8,595 bases of DNA from Acidobacteriota bacterium. Lineage in GTDB: Bacteria > Acidobacteriota > Terriglobia > Bryobacterales > JACQDG01. The first letter of the stretch is position 1; every line of letters begins with the position of its first letter. Positions 1 through 5,464 of this stretch are shown here, in pieces. The notes under the pieces are model-generated. The model was not told the origin of the DNA. It was given only the letters and a program-made list of their open reading frames with translations, and did not search any database. Where the stretch lies: positions 1-8,595 of the forward strand of contig JACQDG010000428.1 of the NCBI GenBank assembly GCA_016201185.1, read 5' to 3'. Made by a program: the position numbers and the translations under genes.

Positions 1-726
1 AAAGTCCTGCCCGATCACGACGAGCGACAAATAGAAAATCCAAAGGAGGGCAAAGACCGGCACGGGCAGAATGCCCACGACGGCCATCAACGACAGGAAT
101 GCTCCTCCCAGGGAGAGGAAATGCAGGAAAGCGTCGCTGTGGTTGATCCAGGCCAGGGTAGGAAAGACCCCAAATCGCTCGCGGCCCAGAGCCTGCGCCA
201 CAGCTTGGAGAAAATCGCCGGCGGGCAAGATACCGCTAGCGCCGACCAGCCCGGTGATCTGGGTATAGAGCGAGAAGAAGGCGAAAAAGTATGTCAGCGC
301 CAGCAAGCGCAGGAACAGCCATCGCGTCAGCTCGTAGGAAGGGCGCTCGAGACGCTTGCCCCATAGCAAACGGGTCAGGGTAAAGAGCCCAGAGCGGTGG
401 GAAGCGACCAGGCGATAGACCGATTCAGCGGCCGGGGCCATGCCCGGAGCCTTCTCGTAGATCCAATGCATCCACCCTTTGCCGGGAGCATGCCGGAGCA
501 CCCGGAAGACAGCCTCCGCGCCGCTATACACCTCGCCAGAGGGCTCGATGAGCTGCACGGCCCTCTTGAAGCTTGCCAGGGGAATCTGCGGATAGCGGTC
601 TACCACTTGCTGGAAAGGGGCATACTCCACCCGGTCGCCGGTCAGATGCTTCCAGCGGTCGATCCACAGCCGGCAAAAGCTGCAGTCACCGTCGAAGACG
701 AGCAGGGGCGTGGAGGCATTAGGCAC
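1..726 (-). CDS. DUF393 (DCC)-lipase maturation factor-like fusion protein, 5' part
   Basis: Partial gene: 242 codons are visible and it continues past the left edge. The GTG start at 726 is chosen because an in-frame TAG lies 15 bases upstream, a purine-rich AGAAGG sits just before it, and the domain begins eight residues later. Residues 8-125 look like a DUF393/DCC domain: a hydrophobic strand leads into D12-G-D-C15-S-F-C18, the CxxC signature of this thioredoxin-like family. From about residue 131 the protein matches the N-terminal part of bacterial lipase-maturation-factor-like membrane proteins. This part has a YELTRW entry, a membrane segment near 137-156, the loop GLVGASGILP at 159-168, DAFLHF at 198-203, and further membrane segments near 204-222 and 224-238. 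The family role in bacteria is not established; vertebrate LMF1 helps lipases fold in the ER. A thiol-redox domain joined to a folding-factor-like membrane domain suggests, by inference, a role in envelope protein folding. It is transcribed away from the cytochrome locus. Confidence 0.8.
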   Translation of the reverse strand, partial: MPNASTPLLVFDGDCSFCRLWIDRWKHLTGDRVEYAPFQQVVDRYPQIPLASFKRAVQLIEPSGEVYSGAEAVFRVLRHAPGKGWMHWIYEKAPGMAPAAESVYRLVASHRSGLFTLTRLLWGKRLERPSYELTRWLFLRLLALTYFFAFFSLYTQITGLVGASGILPAGDFLQAVAQALGRERFGVFPTLAWINHSDAFLHFLSLGGAFLSLMAVVGILPVPVFALLWIFYLSLVVIGQDF

Positions 727-933
727 GGCCCTTCTATTCTACGAGAGGCACGCCCGCGGATAAAGGTGAGTATATATGTCTTGCACCTCCACGGAATAAA
801 CAATGAAAACTCCCAACAATTACTGGTAAATGCGTCAGGTCGGTGGTAGTATTTAGACAGATGAAGTGCCTGCGAGGCTGAAGGGGATAGTTGACCCGTC
901 GCACGACGGGCCGTTGTAGAAAGGAGTCTTGCG
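727..933. promoter_or_regulatory. Divergent intergenic region, DUF393-LMF gene and multiheme cytochrome gene
   Basis: Both flanking genes start here and point outward, so promoters for both should lie in these 207 bases. The region is AT-richer in the middle (about 760-860). For the leftward gene, a minus-strand TATACT (769-774) could be a -10 box, but no convincing -35 sits at the right distance. For the rightward gene, TAGTAT (847-852) is a weak -10 candidate, again without a good -35. The clear elements are the palindrome at 895-910 and the ribosome binding site AAGGAG at 921-926, seven bases before the ATG at 934. I found no GEMM-type or other riboswitch signature. Confidence 0.4.
895..910. 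promoter_or_regulatory. Perfect 7-bp-arm palindrome before the multiheme cytochrome gene
   Basis: CCCGTCG and CGACGGG are separated by only CA. The site ends ten bases before the AAGGAG ribosome binding site. As DNA it would suit a dimeric repressor. As RNA it would fold, with a 4-base loop and six GC-rich pairs, into a hairpin next to the ribosome binding site. It has no T-tract, so a terminator is unlikely. The function is inferred from position only. Confidence 0.4.
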
Positions 934-2997
934 ATGCGGCTTCGATCCTCAATACTATTCCGCCTTTTTCTGGTGCTAGCTCCGACGGTTGTTGTGGGTG
1001 CTGTAGTGACCTTCAGCATTCCCAAGCCTGCCTTTACAAAACACGACAAAGCTTATTATGCCGATCCCAAGCTGATCAATTTTGTCCGGCCGGGGTTGGT
1101 GATTAAGGTTCAGGGCGTGAACATTTCCTCCGATGGCACGGTGCGGGTGCAGTTCAGGGTGGCCGATCTGAAAGGGCTGCCCCTCGACCTGAACGGGGTG
1201 AACACGCCGGGAGAGATTTCGGTCAATTTCGTGATTGCCTACATTCCGCAGGGGCAGCAACAGTATGTGTCCTACACAACGCACTTTGTCGGGCCGCCCG
1301 AGACCAAGATGAGCGGGAACCTTCCCCACGCCGACATCGGCGGTGTCTTTCAACAACTGTCAGACGGCGTCTACCAGTACACCTTCGCCACGAAGCTGCC
1401 GGCCGGGTTCGACACCTCAGCCACCCATACCGTGGGCGCTTTTGCCTCCCGGAGCCTGACGGATTTCGACCTGGGGACGCAGTTCAGCAACGACGTGTAC
1501 ACTTTTGTTCCCAGCGGCGCGGCCGTGACCCAGGTGCGGGACATCATCCGCACCGCCTCCTGCGACAAGTGCCACGGCCAACTGGCGTATCACGAAGGCA
1601 AGCGGCGTGAAGTGGCGCTGTGCGTCCTCTGCCACACGCCGCAAAACCAGGATCTGAATACCGGCCAGGCGCTGGACTTTCGGGCCATCATACACAAGAT
1701 TCATGCCGGCGCGGACGTGGACAGCGTGGCGGCCGGGGGGACGTTCGTGATTTCGGTCCACGATTTTACCGGCACACAGGATTACTCCATCTTTGAGTCG
1801 GTGGCGGACGCTCGCAACTGCCAGTCCTGCCATGAGGCGGGCCCGGCCCAGGCCGACGCGTGGAAGACGAATCCCAGCCGGGCTGCCTGCGGGTCGTGCC
1901 ACGACCTGGTGAACTTCGGCACCGGCGAAAATCACGTGGACCTTCCCCAGGTGGACGACAAGCAGTGCACGAACTGCCACTTCCCGAAAGGCGAGCTGGA
2001 GTTTGACACTTCCATCATCGGCGCGCACACTGTCCCGAACCTTTCAACCAGCTTGCCGGGCGTGGTGGTTCAATTCCTGCGAGTGGACAACGCCGGGCCA
2101 GGGAAGAAGCCGACCGTTGTGTTCACCCTGAAGGACAACTCTGGCAGCCCGATCGCGCCGTCGCAAATGGATCTGCTGGCGTTGGTGATCGCCGGGCCGA
2201 CCACCGACTATTCCTATTGGTTCCGCGAAGACGCCACGGGCGCCCAAGCCGGCTCGGATGGCACCGTCTCCTATACCTTCAAGGAGGCACTGTCGGCAAA
2301 CGCCCAAGGCACGTACACGGTGGGCATTGAAGGATCCAGGCCCGTCACGCTGCTCGCGGGAACCAGGAAGGAAGTGACGGCGTACGACTTTATTCGGAAC
2401 CAGATGTTTAACTTCTCGGTGGATGGCTCGCCGATCCAGCCGCGACGCACGATTGTTTCAGCCGCCAAATGCGCTTCCTGCCACCCCGGCCCGAAGTGTC
2501 TTTCCTGCCACGTCGATACCCCGCACGCCGGGAACCGGAACAATTTCGATTACTGCGCGCTTTGCCACAACCCGAATGAAACTGATGCTTCACAGCGGCC
2601 CGCTGACCAGATGCCGGCTGAGTCCATGGATCTTGCGGTCCTGGTGCACAAGATCCACACCGGCGAGAACCGGGTGTGGAGAAGCATCTACGGAATCGGC
2701 GGGATAGAGGACGGCTACGACACGGTACGATTCCCGGGCGACCGGGGGAACTGTGAGGCCTGCCACGTGAACGGCTCGGAGCAGTTGCCGCTTCCCGCGG
2801 GCTTACTTCCGGTGTTAAACCCCAACGAAATCCCCAACCCGAGGGGGAAGGCGTCCGCGGCCTGCCTTGGCTGCCACGACACGCAGGCTGCCCATGCACA
2901 CGCCCTGGTTAACACTTCCTCGATCCTGGGCGAAAGCTGCGACGTGTGCCACGGCCAGGACGCGGAATTCTCCGTCAGCCGGGTACACGCGCGGTAA
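934..2997 (+). CDS. Eleven-heme OmcA/MtrC-family c-type cytochrome
   Basis: 687 residues, ATG start with AAGGAG seven bases upstream. An N-terminal signal sequence (about 1-28, RLRSS then hydrophobic) has no lipobox cysteine. Layout resembles MtrC/OmcA/UndA: a beta-rich domain (about 55-195), five CXXCH motifs (Cys 210, 230, 296, 319, 345), a second beta-rich domain (about 370-500), then six CXXCH motifs (Cys 513, 522, 541, 607, 644, 669). HKIH motifs at 254-257 and 572-575 follow the second heme site of each half and probably supply distal heme ligands, as in the family. Family members pass electrons to extracellular metals or other acceptors across the outer membrane. The usual count is ten hemes; Shewanella UndA has eleven. 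There is no cysteine outside the heme motifs, so the CX8C disulfide of Shewanella domain III is absent. No MtrA/MtrB partner gene is visible. The family call is firm; surface location and substrate are inferred. Confidence 0.92.
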   Translation: MRLRSSILFRLFLVLAPTVVVGAVVTFSIPKPAFTKHDKAYYADPKLINFVRPGLVIKVQGVNISSDGTVRVQFRVADLKGLPLDLNGVNTPGEISVNFVIAYIPQGQQQYVSYTTHFVGPPETKMSGNLPHADIGGVFQQLSDGVYQYTFATKLPAGFDTSATHTVGAFASRSLTDFDLGTQFSNDVYTFVPSGAAVTQVRDIIRTASCDKCHGQLAYHEGKRREVALCVLCHTPQNQDLNTGQALDFRAIIHKIHAGADVDSVAAGGTFVISVHDFTGTQDYSIFESVADARNCQSCHEAGPAQADAWKTNPSRAACGSCHDLVNFGTGENHVDLPQVDDKQCTNCHFPKGELEFDTSIIGAHTVPNLSTSLPGVVVQFLRVDNAGPGKKPTVVFTLKDNSGSPIAPSQMDLLALVIAGPTTDYSYWFREDATGAQAGSDGTVSYTFKEALSANAQGTYTVGIEGSRPVTLLAGTRKEVTAYDFIRNQMFNFSVDGSPIQPRRTIVSAAKCASCHPGPKCLSCHVDTPHAGNRNNFDYCALCHNPNETDASQRPADQMPAESMDLAVLVHKIHTGENRVWRSIYGIGGIEDGYDTVRFPGDRGNCEACHVNGSEQLPLPAGLLPVLNPNEIPNPRGKASAACLGCHDTQAAHAHALVNTSSILGESCDVCHGQDAEFSVSRVHAR
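2467..2520 (+). repeat. 27-bp tandem duplication encoding two adjacent heme sites
   Basis: Two adjoining 27-base units (2467-2493 and 2494-2520) encode KCASCHPGP and KCLSCHVDT. In the first 18 bases of each unit 14 are identical, including an unbroken TTCCTGCCAC; the last nine bases have diverged. The second unit keeps the canonical spacing to the next heme motif: 19 residues from Cys522 to Cys541, against 20 from Cys210 to Cys230 in the first half. The first unit therefore looks like the added one. This is the likely origin of the eleventh heme site. Confidence 0.6.
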
Positions 2998-2999
2998 CT

Positions 3000-3031
3000 T
3001 GAGGTAACTGACAGGTTTTCCTCCCACCTCA
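3000..3031 (+). terminator. Weak stem-loop after the multiheme cytochrome gene
   Basis: TGAGGT (3000-3005) and ACCTCA (3026-3031) form a 6-bp perfect stem around a 20-base loop, starting two bases after the stop codon. There is no T-tract behind it and the loop is long, so it is a poor intrinsic terminator. It may be a 3'-end stabilising structure or chance. Confidence 0.2.
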
Positions 3032-3088
3032 CTGAATGTAAGTTGCCACGGCGGACTAGCCGGTCGGAAGGAGGAGAATTACCCCTCT

Positions 3089-3232
3089 GTGCAACTTCGC
3101 GATTGCTGCGTCGAAAGGCACAGGCGGGTTAAATCACTCAGCGGCCGCGCAGATGCTTCCCCACCCCCCGCTTTTGCTCCGCTGGCGAGGAAGTCGTTAC
3201 TCGAATCTTTCCATCTGGGAACGCGGAGTTAG
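3089..3232 (+). CDS. Doubtful small open reading frame (47 aa)
   Basis: A GTG at 3089 opens a 47-codon frame ending in TAG at 3230-3232. The only support is AAGGAGGAG at 3068-3076, twelve bases upstream, which is longer than the usual spacing. The peptide is rich in Arg, Pro and Ser, has no signal, membrane segment, heme motif or recognisable domain, and resembles a random translation of GC-rich DNA. It is listed because the ribosome-binding-like sequence is unusually good for an intergenic region. Most likely not a gene. Confidence 0.12.
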   Translation: MQLRDCCVERHRRVKSLSGRADASPPPAFAPLARKSLLESFHLGTRS

Positions 3233-3277
3233 TTCATCTGAATTGCAAGCGGCTGTGCTCAAGAGAGTTCCACAAGC

Positions 3278-3308
3278 CGGGGCTGAAGTGGCGTAAGTTG
3301 AAGCCCCG
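3278..3308. repeat. Inverted repeat (hairpin) upstream of the first monoheme cytochrome gene
   Basis: CGGGGCT (3278-3284) pairs with AGCCCCG (3302-3308) around a 17-base spacer. The GGGGCT...AGCCCC arms are of the kind seen in dispersed palindromic repeats of high-GC genomes. No T-tract follows, so termination is unlikely. Only one copy is seen here. Confidence 0.3.
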
Positions 3309-3354
3309 CGCAACGGCCGTCTCCGGCTCATCGTAGCCCGGCGGGCAACAGCAA

Positions 3355-3370
3355 TGGCACTCTGCGTGCA
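3355..3370 (+). promoter_or_regulatory. Candidate sigma-54 (RpoN) -24/-12 promoter
   Basis: TGGCACTCTGCGTGCA matches the RpoN consensus (TGGCACG, four bases, TTGCA) at T-G-G-C-A-C and T-G-C-A. The invariant GG (3356-3357) and GC (3368-3369) are correctly spaced. Transcription would begin near 3381, giving a leader of about 27 bases before the GTG start and leaving the ribosome binding site at 3393-3400 intact. If real, expression needs an RpoN-dependent activator bound upstream, possibly in the long gap before it. The match is by eye only. Confidence 0.4.
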
Positions 3371-3392
3371 GCAGCGGTCTAAGGATTGGGCG

Positions 3393-3400
3393 GAGAGGAG
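3393..3400 (+). promoter_or_regulatory. Ribosome binding site fixing the GTG start of the first monoheme cytochrome
   Basis: GAGAGGAG ends seven bases before GTG 3408. The paralogous gene has AAGAGGAG at 4712-4719, also seven bases before its ATG at 4727, and the two proteins align from these starts. An in-frame ATG at 3354 has no such site, and its codons overlap the sigma-54-like promoter. Confidence 0.7.
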
Positions 3401-3407
3401 CACAGTC

Positions 3408-4646
3408 GTGCAGAAGAAATGGATCATCGCAACAACCGGCGGAATTCTTGTCGTAGGCGCCGCTCTGCTGCTGGCCCAGAATACTTCGTGGCTGACCGGC
3501 ACCGTCGATCAGAAGTTCGACACGCTGGCGAACATCCAGCCCGGACTCGGCACGGTGATGGCCGAGTACAGCAAGCGCTTCGGCAATATTTACTACGCGG
3601 CGCAGGCTGGCAATTGGGGCATGGCCGCGTACCAATTGAAGGAGATGGTGGAGATCCAGGAAGTCGGCGAAACGACGCGTCCGGCCCGGGCCCAGGCGCT
3701 CAAGGGCATGGAGCAGGGCGCCCTGAGGCCTCTTGCCCTCGACATTGTCAATCAGAACCTAACGGCGTTCAACACCGACTTTAACACCGCGGTCGCATTC
3801 TGCAACGCGTGCCATGCGGCGACTGGGTTCGACTACATCGTTTACAAGCTGCCGGCTCAGCCGAAGGTTCCAGCGAAGCTGGATACCGGGCAGACGTTCA
3901 CCACCCAGCAATTGCAAACAGTCCTTGCTGCTCTTGTAGGGCCGGCCATCTTGTCCGGCGGCGTTGTGAACGGCGCCAGTTTCGCTCTGGCGCCCGCTCC
4001 GGTCGCTCCGGGTTCGATTATTTCAATCTTCGGCGTCAATCTGGCTGCATCCACAGCTTACGCACCTGCCGTACCTCTCGCGACCCAGTTGGCAGGAACG
4101 ACGGTGAAAGTGAACGGGACTCCAATACCACTTTTCTATGTATCGCCCACTCAAATCAATGCTCAGTTGCCTTTCGAGGCCGCTCCCGGGACGGCAACTG
4201 CTGTCGTGACCACTTCCGCGGGCGACAGCCAGTCGGAAACCTTTAATGTTGCGAGTTCGGCCGTTGGGATCTTTTTCTCTAGGATCTTCGGCTCGAATCG
4301 CGGGGCTGTTCTCAATCAGGACGGCAGTGTCAACGGGCCCGGGAACGCTGAGGCGCGCGGCAGGGTTGTTGTGGTGTTTCTCACAGGCCAAGGGCCGGTC
4401 ACCCCGGCCGTTCCAACCGGACAGGCGGCGCCGGTGAATCCGCATTCGCCGGCGACGCTCCCGAACGCTGCCAGCATCGGCGGGAGCACCGCGCCTGTGC
4501 AGTTCCTCGGCCTGGCGCCGGGATGGGTTGGTCTGGCCCAAGCCAACATTCAAATCCCCTCCGGGGTTACGCCGGGCGACCAGGTGGCGCTGTCTATCAG
4601 CGTAAATGGACAGGCAGGAAACACAGTCACAATATCGGTAAAGTAG
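3408..4646 (+). CDS. Monoheme c-type cytochrome (cytochrome c'-like) with C-terminal TIGR03437 domain
   Basis: 412 residues from GTG 3408. A Sec-type signal sequence spans about 1-24 (QKKW, hydrophobic stretch, LLLA then Q). A mostly helical domain (about 35-150) follows, with one heme site C132-N-A-C-H136 near its end, the arrangement of cytochrome c'-type helical bundles; that fold is inferred. From about residue 187 to the end is a TIGR03437-like domain, recognised by VVNGASF, APGSIISIFG (199-208), PLFYVSPTQIN (241-251), GAVLNQDGSVN (299-309), FLTGQGPV (324-331) and LAPGWVGLAQ (369-378). This domain is a hallmark of Solibacter-type Acidobacteriota and usually ends large exported proteins. 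It may tether or display the heme domain outside the cell. The gene follows the multiheme cytochrome after 410 bases with its own likely promoter, and precedes its paralog by 80 bases. A one-electron carrier role is inferred from the single heme. Confidence 0.85.
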   Translation: MQKKWIIATTGGILVVGAALLLAQNTSWLTGTVDQKFDTLANIQPGLGTVMAEYSKRFGNIYYAAQAGNWGMAAYQLKEMVEIQEVGETTRPARAQALKGMEQGALRPLALDIVNQNLTAFNTDFNTAVAFCNACHAATGFDYIVYKLPAQPKVPAKLDTGQTFTTQQLQTVLAALVGPAILSGGVVNGASFALAPAPVAPGSIISIFGVNLAASTAYAPAVPLATQLAGTTVKVNGTPIPLFYVSPTQINAQLPFEAAPGTATAVVTTSAGDSQSETFNVASSAVGIFFSRIFGSNRGAVLNQDGSVNGPGNAEARGRVVVVFLTGQGPVTPAVPTGQAAPVNPHSPATLPNAASIGGSTAPVQFLGLAPGWVGLAQANIQIPSGVTPGDQVALSISVNGQAGNTVTISVK

Positions 4647-5242
4647 CTTGTGGCCTGTAATGGAGTTGCTGTGAGTCGAAAACTCGAGACTGAAGCCTCA
4701 GGGATGAGGAGAAGAGGAGCATTAGTATGCAGAGAAGATGGAGTATCGCAATAACCGGGGGAATCCTAGCCATAGGCGCCGCGCTGCTGCTCGCGCAGAA
4801 TACTTCGTGGCTGACCGGAACCGTCGATCAGAAGTTCGACACGCTGGCGAACATCCAGCCCGGGCTCGGCACGGTCATGATCGAGTACAGTACCCGCATG
4901 GGCAATATCTACTACGCAGCGCAGGCCGGCAATTGGGGCATGGCCGCGTACCAATTGAAGGAGATGGTGGAGATTCAGGAAGTCGGCGAAACGACGCGAC
5001 CGGGCCGGGCCGCGGCGCTCAAAGGCATGGAGCAGGGCGCCCTGAAGCCTCTTGCCCTCGACATTGTTAATCAGAACCTAACGGCGTTCAACACCGACTT
5101 CAACACCGCGGTCGCATTCTGCAACGCGTGCCATGCGGCGACTGGGTTCGACTACGTCGTTTACAAGCTGCCGGCTCAGCCGGAGGTTCCAGCGAAGCTG
5201 GATACCGGGCAGACGTTCACCGCCCAGCAATTGCAAACGCTC
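3408..5242 (+). repeat. Tandem gene duplication (3408-3923 and 4727-5242)
   Basis: The first 172 codons of the two monoheme cytochrome genes align without gaps at an offset of 1319 bases; 156 of the 172 residues are identical. Many third positions are also identical, with long unbroken stretches around the heme site, so the duplication is recent or the copies exchange sequence. Similarity stops just after the GQTF and QQLQT motifs, where copy one runs into the TIGR03437 domain and copy two stops. Confidence 0.9.
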
Positions 5243-5266
5243 CTTGCCGGTATTCTGGCTCCGTAG
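4727..5266 (+). CDS. Monoheme c-type cytochrome (cytochrome c'-like), stand-alone paralog
   Basis: 179 residues, ATG start with AAGAGGAG seven bases upstream. It is the second copy of the tandem pair: signal sequence about 1-24, helical heme domain, heme site C132-N-A-C-H136, and the same LDTGQTF segment after it. It ends six residues after the shared region (AGILAP) and lacks the TIGR03437 tail of its neighbour. Substitutions cluster in the signal sequence and a few surface-type positions (for example A52I, K56T, F58M, K153E), while the heme-binding region is nearly unchanged. It lies 80 bases downstream of the first copy with no clear promoter of its own, so co-transcription is likely. Predicted to be a soluble exported electron carrier, where the fused copy may be anchored or displayed. 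The substrate and partner are unknown. Confidence 0.88.
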   Translation: MQRRWSIAITGGILAIGAALLLAQNTSWLTGTVDQKFDTLANIQPGLGTVMIEYSTRMGNIYYAAQAGNWGMAAYQLKEMVEIQEVGETTRPGRAAALKGMEQGALKPLALDIVNQNLTAFNTDFNTAVAFCNACHAATGFDYVVYKLPAQPEVPAKLDTGQTFTAQQLQTLLAGILAP

Positions 5267-5302
5267 TCTTTTCTGTGCGCCGGTTTCCGATTCCGGGGGC
5301 CG

Positions 5303-5418
5303 CCCGCACCCGGTGTGGCAAGGCTTCCGCCAACCGTGACCCCAGATCCTGCACAATCATGCCAGTCTGCAACGGCCAGGACGCGGAATTCTCCGTCAGC
5401 GGCGTGCACGCTCGCTAG
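5303..5418 (+). pseudogene. Relic of the 3' end of a second multiheme cytochrome gene
   Basis: Bases 5372-5400 are identical over 29 positions to 2951-2979, the last part of the eleven-heme cytochrome gene. The matching frame continues to a stop at the same codon position: the large cytochrome ends SVSRVHAR and the relic SVSGVHAR, with synonymous changes in the Val, Ala and Arg codons and a different stop codon. The last heme motif is destroyed: its first cysteine is not kept and its histidine codon CAC has become AAC (CDVCH to PVCN). Upstream similarity is patchy: GKASA recurs near 5317-5331 with a net loss of 51 bases before the 29-base match. No start codon with a ribosome binding site, no signal sequence and no intact heme site remain. 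It is in a different frame from the monoheme gene before it, so read-through would not reach it. Confidence 0.65.
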
Positions 5419-5421
5419 TTA

Positions 5422-5442
5422 GTGACTGGTCACGCTGCTGCT
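5422..5442 (+). promoter_or_regulatory. Short palindrome overlapping a weak -24/-12-like element before the DUF362 gene
   Basis: GTGAC-TG-GTCAC (5422-5433) is a 12-bp palindrome. It overlaps TGGTCACGCTGCTGCT (5427-5442), which has GG and GC at sigma-54 spacing but is otherwise a poor match. A start near 5453 would leave almost no leader before the ribosome binding site at 5455-5460. It could be an operator or coincidence. Confidence 0.2.
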
Positions 5443-5464
5443 CAAGAAATGAGCGGAGGATCCC

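Larger units (their letters stand above)
2998..3407. other. 410-bp intergenic stretch between the multiheme and first monoheme cytochrome genes
   Basis: No recognisable protein gene or RNA gene is seen. Contents in order: a TGAGGT/ACCTCA inverted repeat just after the cytochrome stop; a strong ribosome-binding-like AAGGAGGAG at 3068-3076 with only a doubtful 47-codon reading frame after it; a GC-rich hairpin at 3278-3308; a sigma-54-like promoter at 3355-3370; and the ribosome binding site of the next gene at 3393-3400. The length and the separate promoter suggest that the small cytochromes are transcribed independently of the large one. Confidence 0.6.

Noticed and set aside
1417..2028. 203-codon minus-strand frame inside the multiheme cytochrome gene
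   Set aside because: It lies fully opposite heme-motif coding sequence and shows no domain; a compositional shadow.
3354..3407. Upstream ATG extension (18 residues) of the first monoheme cytochrome
   Set aside because: No ribosome binding site before it, it would put polar residues ahead of a good signal sequence, it overlaps the sigma-54-like promoter, and the paralog starts at the position matching GTG 3408.
2998..3407. GEMM (cyclic dinucleotide) riboswitch before the small cytochromes
   Set aside because: Such riboswitches precede cytochrome genes in Geobacter, but the conserved core sequences were not found here or in 727-933.
5128..5418. 96-codon frame covering the end of the second monoheme gene and the cytochrome relic
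   Set aside because: Its first half is an out-of-frame reading of the monoheme cytochrome; only the last part has meaning, as a relic. No ribosome binding site or signal sequence supports translation.
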